Shown: positions 25,441 through 36,879, counted from the first letter of the stretch. The stretch is 64,000 nucleotides of DNA from Doryteuthis pealeii (GCA_023376005.1 CM042142.1:55721762-55785761); one strand, 5' to 3'. Notes: a model not told the origin generated them from the letters alone. A program made the numbers and translations.

Positions 25441-25559
25441 TCTCGGTGCTGCCTTCTTGGGCTGATCCTGTGGGTTGCTTTTTACTTCTTATTGGTTCTT
25501 TCTTCTTTCTTGTTGGGCTGGTCATTTCTTGTTTAAATTAATATTTTTAATCTAATTTC

Positions 25560-25870
25560 TTATTTAACTTATAGATGGGACCATAACAGGTAGTACCAAT
25601 CAGGGCCAGAGTTGACATGGGAGTAATGATGATGAAAGGGTACTCCACATTCCCGACAGCTCCAGAATTGGAACTTCACCATCAGAGAGGTTAACTTCAC
25701 GCAAGGACACTAAGACCCTCAGCCAACGCCTTCTAGCATATATATGATAAAAAAGTATTGGGGCTTGCCATACTGCTAATCGGATTAGGATAATCATACA
25801 GGTGTTAGGGTTGACATGACCAGCCGATTGATCGGGGTGGGGCTCTCTCCGACCGCCCGTCTAGCATGAG
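25560..25870 (-). mobile_element. Family R copy (left arm)
   Basis: Minus-strand phrases 'gtgaagttccaattctgg', 'gtggagtaccctttcatc' and 'ggtactacctgttatggtc'. The mirror is 33,490-33,800. The 3' hairpin is lost. Confidence 0.75.
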
Positions 25871-26794
25871 TAAGGACCAAAATGGAGTGTTTGCATATCA
25901 TGGACTGCTCAGCCATCAGGATTTCGTCCTTAAGCTCACGGGTCGCACACACGGCCAAACAGGTGGCCCCATTGGTTGTGGTGAGGGGGCCTCACCCCTC
26001 TACAGAAGTGCAGTCGGCGTATTCTACAGTCTCAGCCGACAGGGCGGCAACAGTGAATTGTGCTGAACTTGTTTTCTTTTACACCAATAGGGTAATCGAT
26101 GGAGACCAGTCTGAAGCGAAGTACAGTCGATAATAAGTTGCATGTTAGGTGTAGGGTTTGGGTTATTAGTAAGTTGCATCAACTTTTCACGCGGTTACTC
26201 CAAAGTCTTTGGAAGGGACACTAATTTCGTCTGCGCCACCAGGTTCCCTCTAACGCGTCCTGCCCCTCTCCTACTCACACATACCCCACCGAATCCATCC
26301 GAGAATATGTGGAGATCTGACATCACCCATTATTCGCTACACGATCTGGGGCTGGAGTTTCCCCCCAAGTTCTCCGGAATACCGCAACCAGATAACAGAC
26401 AAACAAATGAGACCTTTTAGACCGTTAAATTTCTTATCTAATTCCCTGGGTATCTCATTTGAAGCCCTGGCTTGTTCCAGTTTTTCCACAATGTCGATGT
26501 GATTAACAGCATTAAGACATCGTTAGAATCAGAATTATCTTTACGATCCAATCTGGGAAGTGTTTGCAGTGGAAACACGAGCCTAAGTAAAAATCCAGAC
26601 GACCCCCATCCAAGACAGGTCAAAACTTTAAAGATGTTTTACTCGGCATCATTTCTGTTTTTGAAGGAGTTTCTTCCCGGTTGATTGTCAGATCTTCTGC
26701 ATAATTTTTGCCAAAACAACTTTTCGAAGCTGTAGCCGTGTTAGTCACTGTATGGCACACCCACTTGGACTTCTAACGAAACGCAATCATGGGC
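25871..26794. other. Unclassified dispersed segment (left arm)
   Basis: Frames of 70-90 codons occur but differ between this arm and its mirror (32,626-33,485), so coding is not supported. It adjoins family R and may be a longer version of its 5' end; a related phrase 'agaatatgctgactg' is at 45,790. Confidence 0.4.
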
Positions 26795-27085
26795 TAACCT
26801 CTCCACACTGGATGCAAGACTCGAAAATTTAGTAGACCAATCACATATTAGGTAGTAATATCTCATCCACAGAAAATGTATAATATATGCTTAGAAAAAA
26901 CATGACTGTTATAGACAGATTGTCCATTATATGGAAGTCTGATCTCTCTGATAAGTAAGTTAGAATTCTTCCAAGCTGTGGCTGTATCAGTGCTACTGTA
27001 TGGCCTGCCCACCATTGGACTCTGAGAAACGCTTAGAGAAAAAGCTGAGTGGGTTTTTACGGCATGTCAACCCTATTACCAGCCT
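26795..27085 (+). pseudogene. LINE RT fragment (left arm)
   Basis: Mirror of 32,235-32,545. The I-I-W-K-S-D-L and F-F-Q-A-V-A-V-S-V-L-L-Y-G stretches are recognisable, with stops and indels. It ends abruptly in 'gggtttttacggcatgtc', the inverted family R tail. Confidence 0.7.
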
Positions 27086-27773
27086 GGTAGCGGTGTTAAA
27101 TAGCTTAATATTAAAGATTAAAGATAACTTTCGTACTTTAAGGGGAAATTCTTTTATGCCATAAAATCACCCGAGCTATTTTTCTAACAAAGAACTTTTA
27201 TTTCTCTAGATTGGTTCAAGTGAATTAGCGTTACTTGCTAGACATTGTTTGAGCATTGTATTTCATTGTGAATTTATCTTATTATTATAACTATTTATAA
27301 CTGAAAATAATAGGATTCGACAAGAGACCCAAAAAAAAGGCGGGGCGGTTAAGAGAACGAAAATGAGGGGCGGGTTGATGAAGATACACACAGGGGAAAC
27401 GAAAGAAAGAAAAGAAGAGAGAGGCGAAAAGAAAAAAAGACTGAAGGGAGGGAGGGAGGAGAGGAGAGGAGGAGGGGAGGGGAGGAGGTTCAGGTGAGCC
27501 ATAATAGAAGAAGTTAACTTAATACTGATGCAATTTTAATGCTTAACTTCTTTCTTCTGCAATCAGCGACACCTCAGTCCATATTAGAACAAATCTAAAC
27601 CTTTCATTAACTTGGCTTAACCAGCTCTTTTCTTTTAGTCAATCGCAAAACAATCAGTCCTCGCTCCAACATAGAACAGCCTCTGCCAAATTTGCCTGGT
27701 CGTTTCCTTATTGGGCCCCGCACTTCTTTGCATCAATTTGCAGATCCCTTTCTTCACAATTTGTTCCTCACCC

Positions 27774-27775
<2 letters not shown>
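27086..27775. other. Non-coding stretch with purine-rich tract (left arm)
   Basis: A long GA/GGA-rich tract lies at about 27,405-27,488. No genes. The mirror is 31,521-32,230. Confidence 0.5.
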
Positions 27776-27822
<47 letters not shown>

Positions 27823-27971
27823 CTTTCTCTCTCCTCTCCTTCTCTCATATTCCCCTTTCTGTACGACTCTTGCCTGAATTGTTTTTGTGCACCCCCTTCT
27901 GCTAAAGAAATCCTTCTATCTCGGCATCTAATTGATGGACAGAAATTTGTTCTCTGCCTCACACACACACA

Positions 27972-28036
<65 letters not shown>

Positions 28037-28564
28037 ATATATAATATATATATATATGTACACATACACACACACACACATCTCTCTCTTGCCATCCCCT
28101 GTGCCGATTCATGTTGAATTGTTGTTATTGCATCCCTTTCTGCTAAAGAATCCTTTCTATCTGCCACCTAATTGATGGACAGAACATTTTGCAATAAATA
28201 ACTCAATCAACTTACATATCACTTTCATTGCCCTCTGAGTACGATAACTGATTACAAATGAGTTACTCTCCTGATATGAGAGAAAGAAGCCAATCAGCAA
28301 AAATCAACCCTCAAAAATCTATTGATCAGAAAATCAACCCACCTGATATGTAATGTTGTTTTTTATCTCTCCCCCATTTTAGACTATTATCATGCCTTGT
28401 TCTTTGCTTCAATGTGCTATCATCATCATCATCCCCATCATCATCATCGGTTGAAACTGATTGGGCAATTCTCCCATCTGATCAATTTTTGCACCAGAAC
28501 TTGATTATTTTCATGCTAAAGGAAATGGTCTCGCAGATTATGTATGTGAGCGTGTGTGTGTGTG

Positions 28565-28612
<48 letters not shown>

Positions 28613-28658
28613 GTGCCGTGAAGAAGACATGTCAGGAATTAACCGATAGGATGGTTGG

Positions 28659-28698
<40 letters not shown>

Positions 28699-28740
28699 GA
28701 GAGAAGAGGGAGAGAGAGAAATCAGGCCCCACTTACAGGT
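27776..28740. repeat. CT/CA/TA/GA microsatellite block (left arm)
   Basis: CT runs at 27,779-27,838 and 27,975-28,018, TA run 28,018-28,058, CA run 28,064-28,080 and GA runs 28,568-28,608 and 28,662-28,695. A short unit containing 'ttctgctaaagaa' and 'taattgatggacagaa' occurs twice (about 27,895 and 28,138). The mirror is 30,501-31,520. Confidence 0.85.
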
Positions 28741-28784
28741 CATCTCTCAAACAATGAAAGACAAAAATGTGATAAACTGTATCT

Positions 28785-29010
28785 AATGTGAAGTTCCAAT
28801 TTTGAAGCACCGGGAATGCGGAGTACCTTTCATTGGATTACTCCAGGTCCACTCGGAGTAGTAGTACTGGGTTAAATAGAAACCAAATGAGTTTTTAAAA
28901 AAAAATTGAGTTTATATACCCACAGAATAAATAAAATAAAACGTCTTGGCATAAATACCCCAACAAGGATTTGGGAAATGCCTAAAAAACAATCAACCAC
29001 AGTGGAGTCT
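28785..29010 (+). mobile_element. Family R copy (left arm)
   Basis: From 'gtgaagttccaattttg' to the eroded hairpin 'ggcataaataccccaacaa'. The mirror is 30,265-30,500. Confidence 0.7.
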
Positions 29011-29034
29011 AGTCCAGATGTCCGCAAGTTATAA

Positions 29035-29522
29035 AAAATTGCTATTTACCGTGGTTTAGATTTCGCTCAAGGCATGGCACACTAGTGAGGATCAAACTCA
29101 CTACTCATTAGCAATGGTGATATTAGTTGCTAACCATTACAACATAAAGAGGTGTCCCCTCTTGTTATCAATAAGTAAAGCGGAGAACATGTAATTGTTG
29201 GCATCAGTCAAACATCGAGGGGGTCTATCCCCTTTCACTCACGCTAGACCAAGGAGATTATTTTGGCGTCTGATTATTTGGTCACAGATAACATCAGTTC
29301 CTCACTTTAGACACAGATGTTCGAGAATTTGAGTATATAGTTATTTACTAAGCTTCGCTTAGATATGGCACGGTCGAATGTAAGGGGCACCCAGTGAGGC
29401 TCGAACTCACTAGTCTGTTTGCCAGTCTTCCTTGCTACCACACAACCTGATGTGCCTCTAGAATGTGAGATATATAAGTATTTACAACTCCCCGTGTGAC
29501 ACAAGCGTTTTCTTAAGATAAA
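29035..29522 (-). mobile_element. Composite SINE-C/SINE-A/SINE-C/SINE-B tail (left arm)
   Basis: On the minus strand two SINE-C heads (ending near 29,150 and 29,460) flank the 3' half of SINE-A (29,171-29,325). A SINE-B-type end 'gtgtgacacaag' is at about 29,485. The mirror is 29,706-30,235. The order suggests serial insertion or template switching. Confidence 0.6.
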
Positions 29523-29705
29523 CCGACACACCGTAATCATGCTCTACTCGGGCCCCCAACCAAACATTCGGAGAGAAACTCACGTATAAGAGTTAACAGG
29601 TATTGAAGCCAATTCTCCCTCCCGCTATGGACAAATAGCAGGCAGACTGGATCTTTAACCCATGGCTAGGTAACCAGTCTAGGAGAAGGAAAACTTCTTG
29701 AATTC
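29523..29705. other. Spacer at the centre of the inverted repeat
   Basis: The only sequence between the arms without a mirror. Its right half (from about 29,620) is SINE-B in plus orientation ('tggctaggtaaccagtc', 'aggagaaggaaaact') and continues into the right arm. The left arm lacks this part of the SINE, so the turn-around point lies inside or next to a SINE-B. Confidence 0.8.
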
Positions 29706-30235
29706 AAACTGCTTAAAACTTCCTCTTAGCCTTGTGTCACATCCTGCTCGTCCGGAGGAGTTGGTAAATACTTATATACTCCACATTCTAGGGCACACAG
29801 GTTGTGTAATGGTAGCAAGGAAAAGACTGGCAACCATGACTAGTGAGTTCGAGCCTCACTGGGTGCCCCTTACATTCGACCTTGTGCCCATATCTAAGCG
29901 AAGCTTAGTAAATAACTATTACTCAAATTTCTCAACATCTGTGTCGTAAAGTGAGGAACTGATGTTATCTGTGACCAAAAATAATCAGACGCCAAAAAAT
30001 AATTCCTTGCGTCTAGCGTGAGTGAAAAGGGGATAGGACCCCCTCGATGTTTGACTGATGCCAACATTAGCATGTTTTCTCCGACTTTACTTATTGAAAC
30101 AAGAGGGACACCTCTTTATGTTGTAATGGTTAGCAAGCTAATATCACCATTGCTAATGGTAGTGAGTTTGATCCTCACTAGGCTGCCCATGCCCTTGAGC
30201 GAAATCTAAACCACGGTAAATAGCAATTTTTATAA
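29706..30235 (+). mobile_element. Composite SINE-B tail, SINE-C, SINE-A 3' half, SINE-C
   Basis: The SINE-B end 'gagttggtaaatactt' is followed by a SINE-C head ('tgtaatggtagcaagg', B-box 'gttcgagcctcac') at about 29,790-29,930. SINE-A body follows at 29,935-30,095, then a second SINE-C head ('tgtaatggttagcaagc', 'gtttgatcctcac') at 30,105-30,200. The mirror is 29,035-29,522. Confidence 0.65.
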
Positions 30236-30264
30236 CTTGCGGACATCTGGACTAGACTCCACCT

Positions 30265-30500
30265 GTTGGTTGATTGTTTTTTTTACGGCATTTCAATCCT
30301 TGTTGGGGTATTTTATGCCAAAGACGTTTTTTTTATTTATTCTTGGTGGTATATAAACTCAATTTTTTTTAAAAACTCATTTTTTCTATTTAACCCAGGT
30401 ACTTACTACTCCGAGTGGACCTGGGAGTAATGCCAATGAAAGGTTACTCCGCATTCCCCGGTGCCCAAAATTGGAACTTCACCATTAGATACAGTTTAAT
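30265..30500 (-). mobile_element. Family R copy (right arm)
   Basis: The plus strand shows the tail inverted ('ggttgattg', 'ttacggcatttcaatcc', 'ttggggtattttatgcc'). Body phrases run to 'aaaattggaacttcacc'. The mirror is 28,785-29,010. Confidence 0.75.
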
Positions 30501-30552
30501 CACATTTTTGTCTTTCATTGTTTGAGAGATGACCTGTAAGTGGCCTGATTTC

Positions 30553-30610
<58 letters not shown>

Positions 30611-30658
30611 AACCACTCCTATCGGTTAATTCCTGACATGTCTTCTTCACGGCACCCC

Positions 30659-30699
<41 letters not shown>

Positions 30700-31224
30700 C
30701 TTGCACACACACACACACGCTCACATACATAATCTGCGAGACCATTTCCTTTACAATGAAAAATAATCAAGTTCTGGGTGCAAATGTGATCAGATGGGAG
30801 AATTGCCAATCAGTTTCAACCGATGATGCATGATGGGATGATGATGATGATAGCACATTGAAGCAAAAGAAACAAGGCAATGATAATAGTCTAAAAATGG
30901 GGGAGAGATAAAAAACAACATTACATATCAGGTGGGTATTTTCTGATCAATAGATTTGAGGGTTGATTTTTGCTGATTGGGCTTCTTTTTCTCTCATATC
31001 AGGAGAGTAACTCATTTGTAATCAGTATCGTACTCAGAGGGCAATTGAAGGTGATATGTAAGTGATTGATTATTTATTGCAAAAATGTTCTGTCCATCAA
31101 TTAGGTGCCGAGATAGAAAGGATTTCTTTAGCCAGAAAGGGAGTGCAATAACAACAATTCAAGCATGATCGGCCAGGGGATGGCAAAGAGAGAAGATGTG
31201 TGTGTGTGTGTATGTGTACACATC

Positions 31225-31266
<42 letters not shown>

Positions 31267-31459
31267 AGAGAGAGAGAGAGAGAGGAGAGAGAGAAGAGAG
31301 AGAGAGAGAAGTGTTGTGTGTGTGTGAGGCAGAGAAACAAATGTTCTGTCCATCAATTAGATGCCGAGATAGAAGGATTTCTTTAGCAGAAGGGGTGCCA
31401 CAAAAACAATTCCAGCAAGAGTCTGTACAGAAAGGGAATATGAGAGAGAGAGAGAGAGA

Positions 31460-31517
<58 letters not shown>

Positions 31518-31520
31518 GGG
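30501..31520. repeat. CT/GA/TG/TA microsatellite block (right arm)
   Basis: CT runs at 30,550-30,607 and 30,660-30,700, TA run 31,226-31,264, GA runs 31,265-31,310 and 31,443-31,514. A unit with 'tctgtccatcaattagg' occurs twice (31,091 and 31,345). The mirror is 27,776-28,740. Confidence 0.85.
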
Positions 31521-32230
31521 GTGAGGAACAAATTGTGAGATAGGGATCTGCAAATTGATTGCAAAAGAGTGCGGGGCCCCCAATAAGGAAACGACCAGGC
31601 AAATTGGCAGAGGCTTTCTATGTTGGAGCGAGGACTGATTGTTTTGCGATTGACTAAAGAAAAGAGCTGGTTAAGCCAAGTTAATGAAAGGTTTAGATTT
31701 GTTCTAAATATGGACTGAGGTGTCGCTGATTGCAGAACGAAGAGTTAAGCATTAAAATTGCATCCAGTATTAAGTTAACTTCTCTATTATGGCTCACCTG
31801 ACCTCCTCCCCTCCCCCCTCCTCCTCTCCCCTCCTCTCCTCCCCTTCTTCTTCTTTCATGTGATAGTCTTTTTCTTTCTTTTTCCCTCTCTCCTTCTTTT
31901 CTTTTCTTTCGTTCCCCCTGTGTGTATCTTCATCAACCCGCCCCTCATTTTCGTTCTCTTTACCCGCCCGCCCTTTTTTTTTGGGGGTCTCTTGTCGAAT
32001 CCTATTTATTTCAGTTATAAATAGTTATAAATAAATAAGATAAAAATTACAACAATGAATACAATGCTCAAACAATGTCTAGCAAGTAACGCTAATTCAC
32101 TTGAACCAATCTTAGAGAATAAAAGTTCTTTGTTAGAAAAATAGCTCGGGTGATTTTATGGCATAAAAGAATTTCCCCTTGAAAGTACGAAAGTTAATCT
32201 TTAATCTTTAATATTAAGCTATTTAACACT
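31521..32230. other. Non-coding stretch with pyrimidine tract (right arm)
   Basis: A CCT/CTT-rich tract lies at 31,800-31,920. No genes. The mirror is 27,086-27,775. Confidence 0.5.
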
Positions 32231-32234
32231 CGCT

Positions 32235-32545
32235 ACCAGGCTGGTAATAGGGTTGACATGCCGTAAAACCCACTCAGCTTTTTCTCTAAGCGTTTCATCA
32301 GAGTCCAAGTGGTGCAGCCATACAGTAGCACTGATACAGCCACAGCTTGGAAGAATTCTAACTTTACCTTATCAGAGAGATCAGACTTCCATATAATGGA
32401 CAATCTGTCTATAACAGTCCATGTTTTTTCTAAGCATATATTGATACTATTTTCTGTGGATGAGATATTACTACCTAAATATGTGAATTGGTCTACTAAT
32501 TTTCGAGTCTTGCCATCCAGTGTGGAGAGGTTAAAGCCCATGATT
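32235..32545 (-). pseudogene. LINE reverse-transcriptase C-terminal fragment
   Basis: A minus-strand frame of about 100 codons has Y-L-G-S-N-I, then I-W-K-S-D-L, then the F-F-Q-A-V-A-V-S-V-L-L-Y-G-C-T-T-W-T-L block typical of the region after the polymerase core in non-LTR retrotransposons. The frame ends where the sequence switches into the inverted family R tail ('ggttttacggcatgtcaac'). The catalytic core is absent, so it is a dead fragment. Confidence 0.8.
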
Positions 32546-32625
32546 GCGTTTCGTTAGAGTCCAAGTGGTGTAGCCATACAGTAGCACTAACACGGCTACA
32601 GCTTCGAAGAAGTTGTTTTGGCAAA
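32546..32625 (-). pseudogene. Second LINE RT fragment abutting the first
   Basis: The minus strand encodes N-F-F-E-A-V-A-V-L-V-L-L-Y-G-Y-T-T-W-T-L-T-K-R, a diverged copy of the block already present at 32,300-32,370, then jumps into the adjoining fragment. Two copies of the same domain piece lie head-to-tail. Confidence 0.65.
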
Positions 32626-33485
32626 AATTATGCAGAGATCTGACAATCAAACCGGGAAAGCAAACTCCCTTCAAAAACAGAAATGATGCCGAGTAAAACA
32701 TCTTTAAAGTTTTGACCTGTCTTGGATGGGGGTCCGTCTGGATTTTTACTTAGGCTCGTGTTTCCACTGCAAACACTTCCCAGATTGGATCGTAAAGATA
32801 ATTCTGATTCTAACGATGTCTTAATGCTGTTAATCACATCGACATTGTGGAAAACTGGAACAAGCCAGGGCTTCAAATGAGATACCCAGGGAATTAGATA
32901 AGAAATTTAACGGTCTAAAAGGTCTCATTTGTTTGTCTGTTATCTGGTTGCGGTATTCCGGAGACTTGGGGGGAAAACCCAGCCCCAGATCGTGTAGGCG
33001 AATAATGGGTGATGTCAGATCTCCACATATTCTCGGATGGATTCGGTGGGGTATGTGTGAGTAGGAGAGGGGCAGACGCGTTAGAGGGAACCTGGTGGCG
33101 CAGACGAAATTAGTGTCCCTTCCAAAGACTTTGGAGTAACCGCGTGAAAAGTTGATGCAACTTACTAATAACCCAAACCCTAACCCTAACATGCAACTTA
33201 TTATCGACTGTACTTCGCTTCAGACTGGTCTCCATCGATTACCCTATTGGTGTAAAAGAAAACAAGTTCAGCACAATTCACTGTTGCCGCCCTGTCGGCT
33301 GAGACTGTAGAATACGCCGACTGCACTTCTGTAGAGGGGTGAGGCCCCCTCACCACCACCAATGGGGCCACCTGTTGGCCGTGTGTGGCGACCCGTGATG
33401 CTTAAGGACGAAATCCTGATGGCTGAGCAGTCCATGATATGCAACACTCCATTTTGGTCCTTACTCATGCTAGACGGGCGGTCGG
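32626..33485. other. Unclassified dispersed segment (right arm)
   Basis: Minus-strand frames of 76-120 codons are not matched in the same frame in the mirror (25,871-26,794). No domain recognised. It may be the 5' extension of a longer family R-related element. Confidence 0.4.
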
Positions 33486-33489
33486 AGAG

Positions 33490-33800
33490 AGACCCCACCC
33501 CCGATCAATCGGCTGGTCATGTCAACCCCTAACACCTGTATGATTATCCTAATCCGATTACCAGTATGGCAAGCCCCAATACTTTTTTTATCATATATAT
33601 GCTAGAAGGCGTTGGCTGAGGGTCTTAGTGTCCTTGGCGTGAAGTTAACCTCTCTGATGGTGAAGTTCCAATTCTGGAGCTGTCGGGAATGTGGAGTACC
33701 CTTTCATCATCATTACTCCCATGTCAACTCTGGCCCTGATTGGTACTACCTGTTATGGTCCCATCTATAAGTTAAATAGAAAAAATTAGATTAAAAATAT
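33490..33800 (+). mobile_element. Family R copy (right arm)
   Basis: Begins 'ccccgatcaatcggctggt', continues through 'tatgctagaaggcgttgg' and 'gtgaagttccaattctgg' and stops at the A-rich segment before the hairpin. The mirror is 25,560-25,870. Confidence 0.75.
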
Positions 33801-33889
33801 TAATTTAAACAAGAAATGACCAGCCCAACAAGAAAGAAGAAAGAACCAATAAGAAGTAAAAGCAACCCACAGGATCAGCCCAAGAAGGC

Positions 33890-33997
33890 AGCACCGAGAA
33901 GAATATGACGACCAGCGAGTTAGAAATAGTAGAAGCAACGAGTAAGAATACTCGTCCCATTACTACTACTACTACTACAACAACAACAACAACTACA

Positions 33998-34034
<37 letters not shown>

Positions 34035-34135
34035 TCTCTCTCTCTCTCTCTCTCTTTCTCGTTACACAACAAAGCAAATGCCATGATAGTTCCATGTATG
34101 TTATATATCCCTTATAACACATCGGGTATATAATG

Positions 34136-34187
<52 letters not shown>

Positions 34188-34278
34188 TAATGGGACGAGA
34201 AGAATATGACGACCGACGAGTTAGAAATAGTAGAAGCAGTGAGTAAGAACCCTCGTCTCATTACTACTACTACTACTA

Positions 34279-34324
<46 letters not shown>

Positions 34325-34412
34325 CATTATATACCGGATGTGTTATAAGGAATATATAACATACATGGAACTATCTACTCAACAGTTCCAGTGACCGGTA
34401 TTTGCTGTTGTG

Positions 34413-34470
<58 letters not shown>
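33890..34470. repeat. Microsatellites with short TIR-like modules (right arm)
   Basis: An approximately 80-bp module ('gaagaatatgacgacc', 'gagttagaaatagtagaag') occurs at 33,895-33,970 and 34,185-34,265. The second copy is bounded by 'taatgggacgag' and 'ctcgtctcatta', which are inverted repeats. Between and after are (TAC)n, (CT)n, (GA)n and the 'tatataatgg' hairpin. Confidence 0.8.
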
Positions 34471-34471
<1 letters not shown>

Positions 34472-35194
34472 TCTGCGCTATCAGCACGACTTGATGATGA
34501 TGATGAAAATAAACTCTCGAACTAACACAAGAGATCTGGAAAACGTCTTTTCAATAAGTAATAAGTTCGAAATTATTATCAAGACCCTTCATATAAACGT
34601 CACCAGTTGTAATTGCAAATCTATACATAAATAAAGGATAGTTATATAAAGGTATGTATGTATGTATGTATGAGGTAAGGCAGCTCGAGCGGCCTCTACG
34701 TAAGCGGCACATGACGGGTGGCAGGTCCTGCCTGTCGAGGGCTGGGCTTCTCAGTCACGCGTGGTCGCATGCGAGAGGAAGTCGAGAAGGGGGTTCATGT
34801 GTGACAGGGAACATAAAAACAAATTCGGACCAGTGGGCCCTCTGCGTACTCACAACTGAATTACTTGTAGAAATGGCCTTCTTCTGGGAAGAAGTGGCAA
34901 TCACCATGTGTGTATATACTGAGAGAACTATGAAAATAAAACAACGACAAAGTAAATATATATACACATTCACTATCACCAAACTTTGCTTTTTGTGTAA
35001 AAATAAGGGAGATTTTTTTTATCTATATTCGAGAATATATTTAAAAATTAGAATTTGTATTGTAAGAGAAAGGGAAGCCATTGGTGCGTTCATGATTAAA
35101 TCATACACAAATTAAATATGGAAGACCAAAATAATCAATGGATCTGCGAAATCAAATTCTAACACACCTTCTACACAGGCAACGCCGGGTAGCC
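34471..35194. other. Non-coding stretch with possible LINE zinc-finger remnant
   Basis: At 34,680-34,800 the plus strand can be read as S-C-L-S-R-A-G-L-L-S-H-A-W-S-H, resembling the end of the LINE tail at 42,314, beside a (GTAT)n run at 34,652-34,671. The remainder is AT-rich without features. Confidence 0.45.
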
Positions 35195-35693
35195 GATTCT
35201 AGTTCGTTATAATGGCACCTCAAGGTGCCGTGACAACGGGAACCTACTGAATACATATATTCCTTCGTCTTTTTTTGTGTGAATCTACCCTCTCCCTCTC
35301 TCTCCCCCCTCTCTCTCTCTTCCCCCCCTCTCTCTCTCTGCCTCTCGTTCTCTCACACATTATCTGATCCCTAATCTGTATATAAACGCTACCCATTATA
35401 ACAGCAAGTTTGTTAAAAAGGCACCCCTAGATGTCGTACCAACAGGATATATGCATACATATATTCTATACTTACTTTATGAATCTCCTCTCCCTTTTCC
35501 TCTCCCTATCTGTCTGTCTACCTCGCGCTTACAGACACACACTATCTGATCCCTATATATACAAACGCCACCCGTTATAACGGCACTCCAAGGTGTCGTA
35601 CCAACGGGAGCCTACTGCATACATATATTCTCTACTTTCTTTATGAATCTACTCTCCCTTTTCTTCTACCCCATCTCCCCCTCAGTTAGTCTG

Positions 35694-35739
<46 letters not shown>

Positions 35740-35770
35740 GTTTACAGACACACACCATCTGATCCCTACT
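35195..35770. repeat. Three tandem units of about 180-220 bp with CT tracts (right arm)
   Basis: Units carry 'gttataa(c/t)gg', 'gtcgtaccaac', CT-rich runs and 'atctgatccct'. The first unit is preceded by 'gcaacgccgggtagccgat'. The mirror is 23,566-24,175. Confidence 0.8.
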
Positions 35771-36184
35771 CCTCCTAATACTTGATCAAAACATTGGTGT
35801 CATTTACAGAACTGTAAGGCTTCATAACTTCGTTTTCTAAGGAGCTGTCCTTTGGGCAAACATTGACATCTTCCAAATATTAACTTTGTGTGAAATCTCC
35901 TCATTGACCATAAACATTTCCCACGGCAAGATTTGATCACATGAACTCTTCATACGATCCAGGTATGGCATCTTTTATTTCCATTGCCATATCACCAGAC
36001 CGAGCATTGATCTGCTGAAAAGGTCCTGCGGCAGCTCAATGCAAAATGTAAATATTTACTAAGGTAAACTTAGTCAGACACAAGGCTTCGCAAATAGAGC
36101 GCCTAGTTTGACTTCATGTTGTTACACATTTTAAATCAGGTCATTACTTTGTTAAAACCAAATGCATTAAAAAATTAAGGTTTA
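35771..36184. other. Non-coding stretch (right arm)
   Basis: No feature recognised. The mirror is 23,156-23,565. Confidence 0.45.
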
Positions 36185-36470
36185 TCACACAAACCATCCG
36201 AGTGAGACGAACAAGACATGCTGGACACTGCTGGACAAGCAAGGACGAACTCATAAGCGACGTTCTCCAGTGGAAACCGGCACATGGACAGGTTAGAGCG
36301 GGTAGACTAGCAAAGACCTACATTGACCTGCTTTGCACGGATACTGGATACTGTGCAGAGGACCTCTCGAGGGCAATGAATGATAGGGTCGACTGGCGAG
36401 ATATTGTCATGGATATCCGTGTTGCTGCTGCTGCTGCTGATGATGATGATGATAATTTCACAAAATCTTT
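36185..36470 (+). pseudogene. LINE RT C-terminal fragment with trinucleotide tail
   Basis: The plus-strand frame starts inside the element (T-I-R-V-R-R-T-R-H-A-G-H-C-W) and runs through G-R-L-A-K-T-Y-I-D and A-M-N-D-R to a (GCT)n(GAT)n tail that reads as poly-Ala/Asp. It is the same family as 39,935-40,480 but truncated further 5'. Only the final part of ORF2 is present. Confidence 0.8.
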
Positions 36471-36702
36471 TTAGCTCACTCGGTAGAACATCCGACTAAG
36501 AACCACAAGGTTCCGGGTTCAGCGCACAAGTAGCACAGTATGGATCCGTGTGGTAAAGTGCAGAGCTAATGATAGGTGTAGCGCTCCACCTTATACAACC
36601 AAAACAATCTTATTGGTGTAGTGCTAGTGAAAAAGGGATAGACTCTTTTGCTGACGGGCTGATACCGACCATAGACCACCCTGCATACTTCACTACTTTT
36701 TT
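36471..36702 (+). mobile_element. SINE-A copy next to a LINE tail (right arm)
   Basis: 'tagctcactcggtagaaca' head and 'tagtgaaaaagggatagac' body. It begins directly after the LINE fragment's tail. The mirror is 22,638-22,863. Confidence 0.75.
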
Positions 36703-36879
36703 TTAACCGTATAACAAACGTTATGTGAGGTAAGTCCGGATATAATATCAAAGAAAAAGTAGGCTGCAAGGGAAAATGACGTCCTAGTCCTGTTCAAAGA
36801 ACTCGACTTGCTGTTGTGTAGCGGCTCCCATTTCGAATGCCAGTGATGCTGTATCATATAAAAAATAATCGTAGATCCT

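Larger units (their letters stand above)
15753..29522. repeat. Left arm of a giant inverted repeat
   Basis: Reverse-complement of 29,706-43,438 along its length. Checked landmarks: CA tract/'ttccatccccccatc' (15,925) against 43,260; LINE zinc-finger tail (16,446) against 42,757; 42-bp array (20,040) against 39,290; GC-rich foldback (22,190) against 37,140; 190-bp triplet (23,570) against 35,770. Position sums stay near 59,200-59,260. The arm carries small indels and an extra A-rich block (18,197-18,288). Confidence 0.95.

Noticed and set aside
25078..25536. 152-codon plus-strand frame
   Set aside because: It runs through CT, GA and TAG microsatellites, and the frame is not kept in the mirror at 33,805-34,327.
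26142..26420. 92-codon frame, with a similar 120-codon frame in the mirror (32,830-33,192)
   Set aside because: The two arms agree for only part of the frame and then diverge by frameshift. No domain recognised.
33165..33190. Telomere-like 'aaccctaaccctaac'
   Set aside because: Only about two and a half repeats within ordinary sequence, mirrored near 26,140. Too short to call an interstitial telomere.
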